Made by a program: the position numbers and the translations under genes. Below, in pieces: positions 22,934 through 36,833 of a stretch of DNA of 64,000 nucleotides; positions within the stretch are counted from its first letter, which is position 1; every line of letters begins with the position of its first letter. The notes beneath the pieces are model-generated. The model was given only the letters and a program-made list of their open reading frames with translations, was not told where the DNA came from and did not search any database. Source of the stretch: Palaemon carinicauda (Eukaryota; Arthropoda; Malacostraca; Decapoda; Palaemonidae); assembly GCF_036898095.1 (NCBI RefSeq), contig NC_090751.1, positions 84,538,004 to 84,602,003 on the forward strand, written 5' to 3'.

Positions 22934-23096
22934 AAGCGTAAATCGCACGCACCTGTAAAGGGCTCCAGTGATAAGATCAGCTGATCTATCATGGGGTATC
23001 TCATCCAGGAAGAGCCAAACCCACACCAAGACCGTCGTTCGGACTCCAAAAGTCCATTTTAAAACAATAATGCTCCACTCTTTCACTATATGCACC

Positions 23097-23151
23097 AGAG
23101 AGAGAGAGAGAGAGAGAGAGGAGAGCAGAGAGAGAGAGAGAGAGAGAGAGA
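23097..23151. repeat. (GA)n microsatellite (copy 2)
   Basis: Interrupted GA run; allele of 8942-8994. Confidence 0.95.
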
Positions 23152-23546
23152 AATGTAAATCTGACATACACGAGTTCTTTATACCAAGGGGTAATATATT
23201 CGAATCGAGTATCTATTTAACGAATTTCATCAGCACCCTTCCAATTTAGTCACTATTATACATGGAATAAAACTTTTTCGAACACTTTTCACAACGTTGA
23301 CAATTGAAGTAATCGAGCTAAATTGCATTCAATGTACAGTACACACATTCAAATGAAATGCCGTCACCCTACCATTTCTCTCTACAAAATTTAGTTATAT
23401 TGTGCAATTTATCTATTTCAATACTCATTAATCACTGTCCTCTACGATGTATGTGACATAAAAAATCCAGACCAAATGCAGGCTCATAATGGAGTTTACC
23501 AGATCGTACACTTTGGGGGGCGTCACCGCTTTCTTTATCACGGATA

Positions 23547-23549
<3 letters not shown>

Positions 23550-23587
<38 letters not shown>

Positions 23588-23593
23588 TCTCTC

Positions 23594-23641
<48 letters not shown>
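23550..23641. repeat. (TC)n microsatellite (copy 2)
   Basis: TC run with ATC, CC and GC breaks; allele of 9390-9469. Confidence 0.95.
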
Positions 23642-23645
<4 letters not shown>

Positions 23646-24709
23646 ATTTCTTCATGATTCATATACTAAAAGGTCAATTTCTTTATCGGTAAAATTTGTG
23701 AAGCAAACTAGCGTTCAATACCACTTGCATTATCAAAATTCATAACTGACTTAACTACGGAAAGTAAACAATTGTCGATTACTTACAGAACTATATACAC
23801 TTCATAACAGACGTATCTTAACAACACGAATTGCAGTTGATATCGGTGAATTTCCTCTGGCCGCTTCCAATTATTATTGTTCTAGGTGACATTAATAACT
23901 ACAGTTGTAGCAACCGGTTGTAGAAACATGAAACAGTTGTTGTAAAAGTTTGTTGAAAAGGTAGGGTTATCCTTCATTCAAGAGCTAAGTTTTAATTTAA
24001 GCTTTTCATAAAAATCAATAATGGTTACAATGTATTTTGCAAAACTCTGTATCACTATTTCATAATAACAACTATTATTCTTTAAAAGAAATCAGGACAC
24101 TTCTTTTTCATCAATCTCTTTTGCTTCTCTAGCCAGCCGTCAAATAATCAGAAACTGGTTCGATGTCATATAACCATTATTCATCCCATTACCATCCACC
24201 TTGCTATACCTTCCCTAAGATCCGATTTGGAGGGCTTATTACCTCCAACTCGAAAGAGAAAGAAGGATGAGCATAATCCCACCAAAGGCACAACATGAGA
24301 GAGACCAAAGGAGATGTAGTTGTTAAAAAGAGGTCGGGTATCATTTACTATTAGACGGGAGAACGCTTGAGACTCCAGCGGTTAGATGAGAGCTTGATAG
24401 TGCAACTGTGGGCTACCTGCCAACGAGCTGTGTCGCCTCTCTGACCAACAGCAGAGATCTGCTATCTCTTGCCAGCCCAGAGCCCCATTAAAATATCGCT
24501 TCGGCCCAAGAACTTCCCTCACACACAGACACACACACAAACTTGACCGGCAGCACTAAATCATTTTTTTTTCCCAAATGGAGATCAATGCATCTCTCGT
24601 GATTATATAAAATCGCATCTAAGTCTAAACAATTTCTTACTTCATTGTGAACATATGCAGAGCACTGTAACATATGTGTGCGTATATATACGGTGTATGT
24701 TTGTGTGTG

Positions 24710-24721
24710 TATATATATATA

Positions 24722-24787
<66 letters not shown>
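24710..24787. repeat. (TA)n microsatellite (copy 2)
   Basis: TA run with one TTA break; allele of 10377-10451. Confidence 0.95.
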
Positions 24788-24790
<3 letters not shown>

Positions 24791-25132
24791 TACACACATG
24801 CTCACTAATAAAACAAACTTGTTCGACTGCCCTACACACTTCTGGATTTAGCTAGCAATACAAACAAACGTTCGAGCAGGGGAAGAAACAAATAAAAAGA
24901 TTACCTTCCATTAACACACACTTTACATACACCATTTGTAAGTGTGTACTCGATGCAATTAATTACAGTTGAATGAAATCCAAAATATTTGTCTGAGCAT
25001 GGTGGGCTACGGATGTGTTTTAGAAGTGCTTCCATTTATAATATAACCAAAGCTATTACTTCTATTAGGACTAGTCGTGCTGTGAAAGAAAATCAATAAT
25101 AGAACAATAACGAATGTAAATAGTCATACCAT

Positions 25133-25136
<4 letters not shown>

Positions 25137-25218
<82 letters not shown>
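25137..25218. repeat. (GA)n microsatellite (copy 2)
   Basis: GA with GGA and GAAG breaks; allele of 10801-10871. Confidence 0.95.
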
Positions 25219-26034
25219 CTCTGTTCCACTTTTAAAACTGATAAAGGAAAGTATGAGGACTGGATATATTGTAATCATGATCGTTGGTATTTTGAAAAGC
25301 CTGACATGAGTATTTGAAATGGTTGTGTCCTACAATTACTGATTAAGATTTTAAATGGTAAAATATATAAGTTTTGACTGCTGTCAATTCAGCAAATTTC
25401 ACATCAGGTTGTTGACCCCAAAGGTAAAATAATCTGACAGAGAAAGTAGACAATCTTACTAAGAGATCATAACTGCAACAAATGGGATGATAACCTCGGT
25501 TGATAAGATCAAGACAAATAATTCATTGGTAATAAGATCGGAAAATTGTCGATAAGAAAATTTTATCGCTGGGATATTTTCTGGTTTTCCAACTATAGCT
25601 GGAGTTTGACTAATAATAAATAATAAATATTGCTGTTATCATCAATGACAGTGGAGTTTGACTAACAATAATTAATAAATATATATGGCTATTATCATCA
25701 ATGACAATAATGTTAACGAAAAAGGTATATGAAGTTTAATAAAGAATCATTGTACAAACAAAATCTTTTCGAAAGAATTTTATGAAGTGATGCTAGACTA
25801 TTGTATCCTATAAAAGTGTTACCACAAATTCCCTTAATAAACAAAATAAGAAATGCATTATCGTGGTCTAAACTTGCATAGTCTAATGAACTGAGCTTTG
25901 AAATTGACAATGTCGAAAATATTAAGAGTAGGTTTAGACGAAAACAATGCCTACAACATTTTGAAGAAAATGTTAATTATGATAAACTGAATTTCTCTTC
26001 CTTACATTTTCCTACTACTACCCGACCAGTCCTG

Positions 26035-26083
<49 letters not shown>
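26035..26083. repeat. (AAT)n microsatellite (copy 2)
   Basis: Allele of 11683-11731. Confidence 0.95.
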
Positions 26084-26085
<2 letters not shown>

Positions 26086-28009
26086 TTCACCCCCCATCAT
26101 CGGTGTGGTCTACGCAAACTAACTATTTAAATAGTTTTGACAAAGGGTATTTAGAAAAAATCTAAATGGAAAGGTCAACACATAAAAAAAAAAAAAAAAA
26201 CACTAAAACCCTGCCTTGGGTCATAAGTCTGTAAGAATAATTATCAGACCATCCTTCCTAGCTACCTTGGGCGAAGAGGGAGTCGTAATCTCTACCTAGG
26301 AGGTCCTTTGCCTCCGTCCGCACTAACCATAAATTATGGCCCTTGTCTCTCCTAAGGACTTTATTGTAATGCCTGACCGAGCGAATATCATTCATTTGAC
26401 ATGTCGTCATTTTCTAACTCTATAATGTTCAATGGCCAGAACAAATTTACACCGAATATTCTCTCGCGGCCAAACAACGGGCCTCCGATTACCACCCATA
26501 ATCTTGATTTAGGATATGTCCACTGACGGAAAAGATCAGAAAAGCGTCTAACAGGGATAAGATGGGGATTAATCCCCGTGTCGCAACACAATGACACTGT
26601 AATCTCTAATAATCTCTCATTTTAGCATGAGCTTTGCGCAGGCTTTAACATATATCAGTTTGAACGACCGCAAGGTATGTACCTACAGTATGCTAACAGA
26701 TGGAAAGAGACTCTTTTGTGGATTAAACTGTCTTGCTAATTCCCGATATCGCCATCAACATGAACTAGCCATTGAAATAAAATTAACAAAGTGTTACAAC
26801 ACAAAACATCTCTTCAGAAGTAGATAATCATATTAACGACGATTTTAACCAAAGCCTTATTTACGGAAATGCCTTTTAGTAAAGTAAATTAATAAAAATA
26901 ATTTTCTAGTGGATACAATTATTTTCAAGTTTTAAAAGGTGTCTGTTAAGAGAACACTAGCAGATATGTCGTTGCTTGTCAACCCTGCATGGAGTGGAAA
27001 TATAATCTAAATGGGATATAAGATAAAATTTCTTATAACATTTCATTTAAAAGCTGAAAAAATACCCATCACAAGCCCACTTGCATGGATTATACCAAAT
27101 ATAAAACAATTCAATTTCCAAAATGATATATAGTTATACAAACTTTATTGCCCCTATGGTATGAAAATTTATGTAATATATATGAAATGAAAATTTACAT
27201 CAATACTATATGTCCAAAAGTATAAGAAATTCCAATCTTAAAATGTTTAATATGATCACATCTTTCAAGAACTACTTACTAAACAAGTAGTTCTAAAAAA
27301 GAAACTTCTTCAAATATCATCTAATAAATGATGTCCATATCAGTCACCATAAAAACATTATGATTTAATCGAGGAATAGAAAGGCTATAAAATGTTTAGA
27401 TTATTTGACAAGGTAAGGGTATCCTTCGCGTAATCAAAAAAATCCTTATCGTCGCAAACGATACGATCTGAAACTAAGTAAAACCTGAACGAAACTAGTA
27501 GCACCCAAATAATCCCTTAATTTGAGATGTGCAATATTCTTTCAGGTCTCCTTTGACACTCCCTGATTTCTACCGATTCGACAAATCTGATCAACTCATA
27601 AAAAGGTTCTTGTTTCCATTAAGCATCACTACATGCTTCCATTTAAGAAAATATCCCCCATATAATTAAAAATACTCTCAATGCTTCTTTATCTAAAATA
27701 AAGAAAATACCGAAAAATAAAATAGAAATAATCCATTTTAATTCCTTCTGTTATGAGCAACAAGACCAGTTTGTGATTCCAATACCAAGATAAATGACAG
27801 ATGATGGTAATTATAATCACCCTTACTATTATCATTCAATCAACTACTAGACCATTATCACTGACACTATTATTACAACCGTATAGTAATCAGATAATTA
27901 ATAACGTATTATTATTAACGACAGGCTCCAAAACAATAACGTGAGAAATTGATTTAATGCATAAACCAATGATCAACTGAGATCTATGATAAGTCTTCAG
28001 CCGCATTGG

Positions 28010-28383
28010 AAACTAGAGGGACACTCAGTAGAGAGCAGACCTCCCCCATGGTAGCTTATTTCTCGACCTTTTGTTCGACATTGACCTTCACCTTTGATCG
28101 TATTGTATTAATTGGCGTGGATTTCAATGCACTCAAATATGAACCAAATTTTAAGTTTCTGTGATAACGATGTCCAAAATTATGGCTGATTACGTGAAGT
28201 GGACATTCTGCTTGACCGTGACCTTGACAATTGACCTTGACCTCCTAAAATTTACTCATTTCCAGCAAGTTTCATCAATCTAGGATTAAAATTTTGGCCA
28301 GGAAGGTGTTCACAAACAAACACTCTCACACACAAAAAGGGGGCGAAAACATAACCTCCTTCCAACTTAGTTGGCAGAGGTAA
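28010..28383 (+). repeat. Family B dispersed repeat (copy 2)
   Basis: Counterpart of 13655-14027, nearly identical, with the same hairpin end and both TGACCTTGA motifs. Confidence 0.8.
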
Positions 28384-28486
28384 TAAATATTGAAAGCAAA
28401 TGAGAGTAATTAAAGAACACGATATAAAAACAATGATGACAGAGCTTGTTAGCAAGAAGGTTGGTTAATGAGGATTCTTTCACATA

Positions 28487-28487
28487 T

Positions 28488-28562
<75 letters not shown>
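28487..28562. repeat. (GA)n microsatellite (copy 2)
   Basis: Allele of 14133-14203, with two GG breaks. Confidence 0.95.
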
Positions 28563-28567
<5 letters not shown>

Positions 28568-28860
28568 TATTCCTGTGGCCGACAAGGTGGGTGCGCGCTC
28601 CCCACACAGTTAATGATGCCAGCTAAAATTAACATATGTTTCATGGGCGGAGACATGTGTGTCGTACATATACACCTCAAACATTAACTGATATAAGTCA
28701 TGTATTTGATAATGTGCACCGTACATCAACCATAACGAATTTACTAGTAAACTGTATGGATGTGCACATATATTCCTAAGTACAATTCAATAATAAAGAA
28801 AAATCAGGAAACATATGCACTGGCTAAGAGATAAAATATTCATACTTATTCGTAATGTTC

Positions 28861-29175
28861 GCACAAGACTTATCCTCTCATTTGAAAAAGAAATATATTA
28901 AAATAAAATTTCACTAAATTTCATATCAGTACAACATTTTTGCGTTCTCTCATTTGAAAAAAAAAAAAAAAAAAAAAGCAAAATAAATTCCACTAATTTC
29001 GTATATAATCGTACAATATTTTTGCTTTCTCTCAATTGAAACAAAACAACAAAATTTCAATAAATTCGTATAATGTTCTCTTTTGAAATAAAAATAAAAT
29101 TCCACTAAATTCATACAAGTCCGTGCAAGATTTTTCCTTTCCCTCATTTCAAATAAAAATAAAATTCCACTAAGG
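28861..29175. repeat. Degenerate ~55-78-bp tandem repeat (copy 2)
   Basis: Counterpart of 14499-14812. The A run in the second unit is slightly different in length. Confidence 0.85.
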
Positions 29176-30075
29176 AGAAAAAAAAAACCATAATAAAATA
29201 GCGAGATTCTGAAAATGGTGATGATGCGAGGAACATCCCATGAATGGGGCGAAATCCCCTTTGCAGGGAAAGCGTTTATAGCAGCGCGTCGAAGCTGAAC
29301 ATAATCCCCGTGCGCCGCCTCGGTCCCACGACCAGATAATATACGGTATATAATTCGCTTTTCAGTGGTGTGCAATATTTGAAGTCTGAGGAAGAATATT
29401 TTACGAAGGGTGGCTGCAATAATAGGTATAAGAAATGCTTCGTCTAAACTCCGCAAGGACGAGAGATTTAAATGCAGGGGATTATTGCTTTTTTTTTTTT
29501 TTATTATTATTCCGTTTCATATCCAGATTACAAAATAAATTCCCGACCTAATTCCGATAGATTACACAAGATGAAATTCACTGATGGTTAGCTATGACGA
29601 AAACTATATAATATAAATTTTTCAACATGTTTAGTTGACATTAACCTAATCTTCATTTCACTACATAAAACTAACCATGATTTTATAACCCCATAAAATA
29701 TGTTAATGCAGAGATTGCCTTCCTTTCCCCCATCCATTTATATTAGAAAGGGGGATTTTCCCCCTCGTCTTTATGTAGCTCAGACCGAGGTTAAATTATA
29801 AAGAAGGGAAGTCAAAGATGTGCTCTCTCCCCTAGCCCTAACACATCATGAGCCCTGTCAGGATGAGTATTCAAAAGACGAAGGACTCCGCAATATTTGC
29901 CCAAGGGAGGCTATCCGTATATTACACTCCACAAAGACTGAATTCCAGGGACAAATTGCTTGCATTTCAATGGTCGGTATTTTAAGTTCATAAGATATGT
30001 CGTTTTAGGCATTATTTCCTTTACTGATGCCGTTCAAATTAATTCCAAATATATTATCATCATTATTATTACTTG

Positions 30076-30369
30076 CTAAGCTACAACCCCAGTTGAAAAA
30101 GCAGGATACTTTAAGCCCAAGGACTCCAACAGGGAAAAATAGCCCAGCGAGGAAAAAAAATAAACAAACTACAGAAGTAATGACCAATTACCCACAAGCA
30201 AGAGAACTTTGTTAATGTTTTTATAGTTTATATAGGAAATGTTTATTTCAATGTTACTGTTTTCAATATATTTGATTTTCCTGATTTCCTTTCCTCACTG
30301 GGCTATTTTTCCTGTTGGGGACCCCTGGGCTTATAGCATCCTGCTTTTCCAACTACGCTTGTTGCTTAG
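30076..30369. repeat. Family A inverted pair (copy 2)
   Basis: Two oppositely oriented truncated family A copies abut, as at 15712-16010. An (AAT)n array of about 66 bases (30376-30441) closes the plus-oriented one. Confidence 0.8.
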
Positions 30370-30375
30370 CAAGTA

Positions 30376-30442
<67 letters not shown>

Positions 30443-31469
30443 TGTATATGTGTATAGAAAGAAAGCCTGTTGTAAACTTACCCAGCAAACAATGTGTATT
30501 ACTAAGAATGTGATGAGAAGGCCAATACAATTATACATTATTAATGCAAAGAAAATTGAATCAGGGATGTAGTAAAGGATTGGCCAATTACTTTAAATCG
30601 TGAATTGAAAGAAACGAATAAGTGGAATCTGGCGAAACACTTTAGGATGAAAAATTGTATAAGTTTGAAACAACTTTTTGGAAAGTCAAACACCGAAAAA
30701 GGCAGGATTACGGCGGCAAAGGTTGTGCACAGACTACTAATGTGGCCTATGAGAGAGTAACGTTGTTGAAGAATATAACAAATAATGGCAGAATCCTTGA
30801 ACATTTGAGACTTGAAAGTGCCGACCCTACAAAAAAGTCGAGAAAAGTGCCATCATTACTAAAAAAAATTGTTAAAAGTACCAACCTTATTAAAAAGTTA
30901 AGAAAAATGTCAAAGAAAAAAAAAATTGGTTTAAGAGCTACATGCAATCAAAGTTTATGGAATTAGAAAGACATATAGAATTACTCATGAAAGATTATAA
31001 GATAAAAAAGCATATTCATAACTTTCCACAGAATCTTTGGCTAAAATGACATTTTGTTCAATTTATGAAATTTAGACTAAATGGTAAGACTTTGGGTCCT
31101 GAGGAGCTATTTAACACTAAAAAGTAGAAGGCTAATTTTACACAAAGGTAAGGCAATCTGACAGACAGACAGACAGACAGAAAGCTAAAAACCGTTTGTA
31201 GCTAGCAGGCCAGATGACGCTGAAGTACCCCTAGTATTGCTTACAGTGCACCTTACGAGATGCAATTGATGGAACTCTCCTACTAGAAAATCGATATTCT
31301 GACGACAGTTGCGGAGCGAAAATTCCAATGTTTACTTACGAAATCACAACAAAAATATCATGACTTCAAAATCAGCTAAATTGCATTAAAAAAAAAAAAG
31401 TCTGATAGTCCCTCTATTCAAATTTTGATGTACTATTATTACTTATTGATATCGTCATTAATATTACAT

Positions 31470-31540
31470 GCTAGGCTATAACCCTAGTTGTAAAAACAAG
31501 ATGCTATACGCCCATGGGCTACAACAGAGAATAATAGCAC
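31470..31540 (-). repeat. Family A short copy (copy 2)
   Basis: Counterpart of 17074-17144. Confidence 0.75.
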
Positions 31541-31920
31541 AAAATGCAACTTTAAAAGGGTCTAAAATATATATTGAAACTTCAAAAGTCACTTTATCTG
31601 GAGAAAATTCTCTAAAATTAAATTTTGAGGAAATATCCTCCAATCCTCAATTTTCATCCGTAACAATGTAACTTAATTAATGAAGAACACGAAATTATAA
31701 TTGCTTACAATTGTTTACATAACTATAATTAATTCATGGTTCGAAATTAAAAAAAAACTGGTTCGTTTGGCAACCCGATAATTTAAATCTTCCAATTTTG
31801 CCGAATCGAATTGATACAAGGATTTTTTTTCAAAGTAAAGATTACTAATTTGAGATGAGATTTTTGGATATTTCCAAGTACACATAATTATACAAAACAA
31901 CATTTTGACTTTCGGTGTAT

Positions 31921-32018
31921 ATTATTATTATTATTATTAGCTAAGTTACAACCCTAATTGGAAAAGCCGGATGTTATAAGCCCAAGGACTCCAACAGGAA
32001 AATAGCCCAGTGAGGAAA
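31921..32018 (-). repeat. Family A repeat, tail side (copy 2)
   Basis: Shorter (ATT)n (31921-31939) than in copy 1, then family A sequence to GAGGAAA (32012-32018), where the LINE fragment enters. Confidence 0.85.
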
Positions 32019-32281
32019 GGATGAGAGGGGTAGATGGAGATGGTTTTGGGCATGCTCTTCGCACTCCCCAAGAGAGATTAGTTCACCAAACATTCAGCTG
32101 GGCTCCACAAGGCACTAGAAGAACTGGAAGACCCAGAACTACATGGCTAAGGACTATGAAGTGTGCAGTAGGAGATGATGAATGGAGAAGTATTGATTTA
32201 AAAGCTCAAGATAAAAACGACTGGTAAAATCTAACCGAGGCCTTTTGCGTCAATAGACGGAGGAGGAGATGATGATGATGA
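32019..32281 (+). mobile_element. 5'-truncated LINE insertion (copy 2)
   Basis: The same 263-bp insertion as 17644-17906, with the RT C-terminal GRPRTTW box, the same in-frame TAA, and a GAT-type 3' tail. Here the flanking GAGGAAA repeats (32012-32018 and 32282-32288) are identical, which supports a target-site duplication. Confidence 0.85.
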
Positions 32282-32340
32282 GAGGAAACAAGGAAACTGA
32301 TAGAATAATGTGCACGAGTGTACCCTCAAGCAAGATTCTA
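32282..32340 (-). repeat. Family A repeat, resumption (copy 2)
   Basis: Counterpart of 17907-17965. Confidence 0.8.
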
Positions 32341-32830
32341 AGAGCACTAGCATCAATTTACAGAAGACTGGTCGTTCTTCAGATCGATTTTCCATGCTGT
32401 TCATGAAACTAAAACTTCGACAACAGTTCGTTAAATATTGAGCCGAGAAATACCAATCGCTGATATTTTAAGAATAAATCACATAAATTCAACTTTAGGC
32501 CGGAAAAGCTAAGGACAAACGCAACGATTAAAGGTATGTGCAAGAATCTGTGATAAACATTTTTCAGGTCTCTTGAAAAATACCTTGTATAGATTACAGA
32601 ATATAAAAGCATTCTGCATAAAAGTCATAACAATGGCCAGTGAAATGCAAAACTATTTCGGATTAAGGCAAAAATGATCATGAAAATAAAAATTCTACAA
32701 CAGAGAAAATGCTCATACATCGGCACGAAAATAACGCTTTCAAAAATCATCTAAAAGAATGAGAAGAGAAGAGGATAAAAATAACGTTGGGACTCAGGGG
32801 GAGAGTATGAAAACCAAGTGAAAACCAAGT

Positions 32831-32856
32831 AAAAAAAAAAAAAAAAAAAAAAAAAA
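32831..32856. repeat. Poly(A) run (copy 2)
   Basis: 26 A residues, against 45 at 18447-18491. A short upstream duplication, AAAACCAAGT, is present only here. Confidence 0.9.
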
Positions 32857-33554
32857 CACGACTTAAAAGAAGAAAATTCGACTGTTAAAAGAGAAGAGAA
32901 AATAAGCTAAGAGTTATCTACATTCACAGGGTCAAGCAACAAGATAAAAGGCCTCGTGTGGGGAAACCAAGGAGAGGGGGTAACGAAGGGTTATTGGGGA
33001 AGGATTTACCCAAGAACCCATCCCAACCTACTACCAACCCACCCTCCCTCCAAAGAAAATAACCGGTGCTTCGAAGGTGCTCCTAATCTATACATCTGGG
33101 CGAGCCAAACTCAACCACGGCATTGGCGGAGAGGTAAAGACTAGGTGATAATACACGTGAAAAAGCAACAACAGGCGAGGGTTACATAGATAGGAAAAGC
33201 CCGATAATTACACGACTAATGCACAACGATTACACGACGATTGGGAGGGGGGGGGGGCAATGCAATGACATGAAAAGAAAGAAAAGAACAAAAAAGATCA
33301 AGCCACGAAAGAGATAGAGGGGCTAGTAACCGAACGATCATTTCTGAAGCACGCAGGACTAAGAATGGGCCAGACACTTATCTGAAAGCACAAGACGATG
33401 GAATGGGATAAACGAAGCACAACAACAGGCATGGATTGCCAAAGGGCACCAACGCCAAAGTCAAAGCAAAAATCATTTTCCGTTTCATTCTAATTACTGC
33501 CTTCGCCGTACTCAGCGGTAGCTTTGTCAAATCTAGTCCTGACTATAGTTTGAA

Positions 33555-33664
<110 letters not shown>

Positions 33665-34009
33665 TACTTGGGCATGCTATTTCACCTTTATAAAGAATAG
33701 ACAAGTCTTAGTGGCGTCCAAAACATCGAAGATAGCATCTCTCCAGACGGACTGTCCTCCAGATAGTTTTCAGAATAACACGATTACTGTATTTGAGTTT
33801 CTCCATTTATCATTCGGTGTCGACGCATGTTTCAAATCACTTCGTGACCCTTTATTAGGACTACATTGGTTGAGTGATGGAATTATAATTTAATATATAG
33901 GTCATGCTAGTGAAAACTTTCATTAAAGATATTTGAAAACTCCGAAATTAATTAACAGAATTTGATAATTGGAGACTTTAGATTCTTTGAAATATATAGA
34001 TAAAAATTT

Positions 34010-34774
34010 AAGATCCATTTTTGAAGCTCTCCATCCCCTGCGTATCCTGCTTATAATTTCGGTCTCATGTCCTGAAAAAAATTTATTTTCTGTCCTAAAT
34101 ACTTATTTTCATTAACTATATCTAGAGTTTCGTCCACAACCCTTATTTGCTGTCTTCTGCATTTTCATTGCACATGATTAAGTTTTACTCGTTCATTTTT
34201 AGTCCTACATCGCTTTCCCAATTAAATCCATCATCTTTTTCAATTCCTCCTATGATTCACTAAACAGAACTATGTCATCTATAAATATTAAGTTGTTAAG
34301 GTATTCCCCCAATTAATGTTAATTCCTACATTTTCCCAATCTAAATTCTTAAAAATTTCTTCTAGACATGCTGTGAGTTTTCTAGGAGACTGGGTCTCCT
34401 TGTCTAACTCCTTTCTCAATCGGAATTTTAGGATTGTTGCATTTCCAGTAAGGATATCTTCAAATGTTCTAACATAAGATTCATCTATTCCTTGCCTTTC
34501 AAGGGCTTTCATCACTGCTTAAGTTTTGACAGTATCAAAAGTTTTCTCAGTCTATAAATGCCTTACATAGTGCTTTGTCATACTCCGTTTAATTTTCTAT
34601 TATCTGTTTAATAAAATGAATATGGTCAGTTGAATAACGGCTTGTAAAGCCTGCCTCCTCTCTTGGTTTATTAAAGTTTAGCTGTTTTTCTATTCGGCTC
34701 AATATGATCTTTGTAAATATTTTATATATTACTGAGAGTAAACTTCTTGGGCGGTAAATTTCAGGTCTTTTGAG
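34010..34774 (-). pseudogene. Non-LTR reverse transcriptase pseudogene (copy 2)
   Basis: Counterpart of 19680-20448 with the same order of RT blocks. A 75-codon open stretch (34288-34515) carries LERQGIDESYV and TACLEEIFKNLDWENV. The FIDDIVLF box is retained. Different small indels restore and break frames relative to copy 1, so neither is functional. Confidence 0.85.
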
Positions 34775-34819
34775 TCTTTTTTTTTTTTTAAATCAATATA
34801 AATTTGTCCAAGCTGTTCA

Positions 34820-34857
34820 CATACTTACACACATACACACACACATTATATATACTG

Positions 34858-34926
<69 letters not shown>
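34820..34926. repeat. (CA)n(TA)n microsatellite (copy 2)
   Basis: Allele of 20491-20607, with fewer CA units. Confidence 0.95.
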
Positions 34927-34931
<5 letters not shown>

Positions 34932-35077
34932 ACTGTCCGCAAATTTTAAGTATTTAGTATCAAATGAGAAGTAGTCTGGTCATTATTCTATAATTTGTTT
35001 TTCCTCGAACTATTATCCAAAATATATAAAAGGTAAGTTGATTAACGTAATCTGCCTTCTCGATCTATCCATAGCAG

Positions 35078-35116
<39 letters not shown>

Positions 35117-35707
35117 TAAATAGTAGGTATGTATCGCAAGCCTTCATGTCTTTATTCAAATAGTTTAGCCATTTCATTCTTGTTCTGTCATGCATTGGTT
35201 AATTTAGAAAGTATACAAATAAGATTTTCTAGTCGATGATATCGTAACTTATTCAAATTCTTTAAAAAGTGTTGCACCGGAATGGCTTTTTATTATAAAC
35301 ACTGACATTATTGTAAAGAAAATATCTTTCCATTAAAAGATTTGTAAATAATCTAACGATAGAACTATATATACAAGACAACTATCTAGCATTAACCATC
35401 TTCAATCTATGGTTATTTCTAAGGTTAGTAAAGCCATCTTCCATTTAAGAACAGAATGTTTTTTTTTTATTCCTATTGAAAGACACGAGATAAACAATTC
35501 GTTTTTATGATGTAAATCTATTTAACCGTAGTGACATTATAGTTATGATAGTTACCTTTAGAACAGAACTCAATATCTTGCAAATATAAAAACGATGCAT
35601 TATCACTTGTTGAATCACATAAAATCAAAATGCAATTCTCTTTCTACATAATACAATATTCCTTATGACTTAAACCCAGATATAATTCGTTGATATCTTG
35701 CGCACAC

Positions 35708-35710
<3 letters not shown>

Positions 35711-35801
<91 letters not shown>
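35711..35801. repeat. (GA)n plus poly(G) (copy 2)
   Basis: Allele of 21312-21403. Confidence 0.95.
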
Positions 35802-35804
<3 letters not shown>

Positions 35805-35936
35805 AGGAGGCGGAAAACGAGAAGGGGAAAAGCAGATGGAGGATAATCTGACTTGATTACATCGGTGGCCACATGATCGGATCAAGATGAAAAGACGGAG
35901 AGAAAATGACAAAATATTGCTTCAACTTTTGACGCG

Positions 35937-35938
<2 letters not shown>

Positions 35939-36008
<70 letters not shown>
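35939..36008. repeat. (CT)n microsatellite (copy 2)
   Basis: Allele of 21543-21612. Confidence 0.95.
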
Positions 36009-36012
<4 letters not shown>

Positions 36013-36306
36013 GACACTGATAAGAAAGGATGAAATCTTATATTTTCTTTATATAGGAGAACAATTTTGCCTTTAAAATAAGTCATCACTACTTCCACAT
36101 GGGTAAACTTTCATTTAAATACTCACACTGACTTTTCTATTCCAATGACGAGGCCACCCCCAAAGCCATAGATAACAGATATACATAGATACATCTCTTT
36201 ATCATAATTGCAGCACTTCCATTTAACGCAAAACTACTATAACAGGAGTGAAAGTCCCCCTTGTAAAGATTAGTTAGCGCTTAGCACCAGGTCTTATGTG
36301 ATACTG

Positions 36307-36436
36307 TTCTTAAAATATTTTATTTCATTGTTAATTCTCTTGTAGTTTATTTCCTTTCCTCACTTGGTTATTTTCCCTGTTGGAGCCCTTGGGCTTAAAG
36401 CATCCTGCATTCCAACTAAGGTTGTAGCTTAGCAGC

Positions 36437-36479
<43 letters not shown>

Positions 36480-36480
36480 T
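36307..36480 (+). repeat. Family A repeat with (AAT)n tail (copy 2)
   Basis: Counterpart of 21914-22083. The tail is 36437-36480. Confidence 0.85.
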
Positions 36481-36833
36481 AAAATGATCGTGCGGGTAGT
36501 AAGAAATGCCAAAGAATATAAGTGGGCAAACATGTCCGAATGGAAGGTCGCAGATAAGGTTAATCATATTTCAATGGACCCATGTATGGAGACAAGGAGC
36601 CAGGTAGGATGAAAAAAGCCTTAGAAAGAAGTGGCCTTCAAGGACCATCAAAAATAGGAACCCATACATTTTCCCCTGTGGAACAAATAATGAGGCTTGC
36701 CAACTACAGTAACCAACCACGGGGCTCCAAGGCCCCTCTTTTGTGGAGGCTGCATATCCCCGCGGGATGAAGATTGGGTGGACTGGGATGAGGGGAGATT
36801 CGAATAAAAGGTGTGATGAGGTGGTCGGAGAGG

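Noticed and set aside
22173..23167. Long frames crossing 22434-22933
   Set aside because: They run through 500 N and have no coding content.
28950..29456. 168-codon minus-strand ORF as a gene
   Set aside because: Copy 1 (14568-15075) is frameshifted by a one-base difference and runs through homopolymers; no family recognised.
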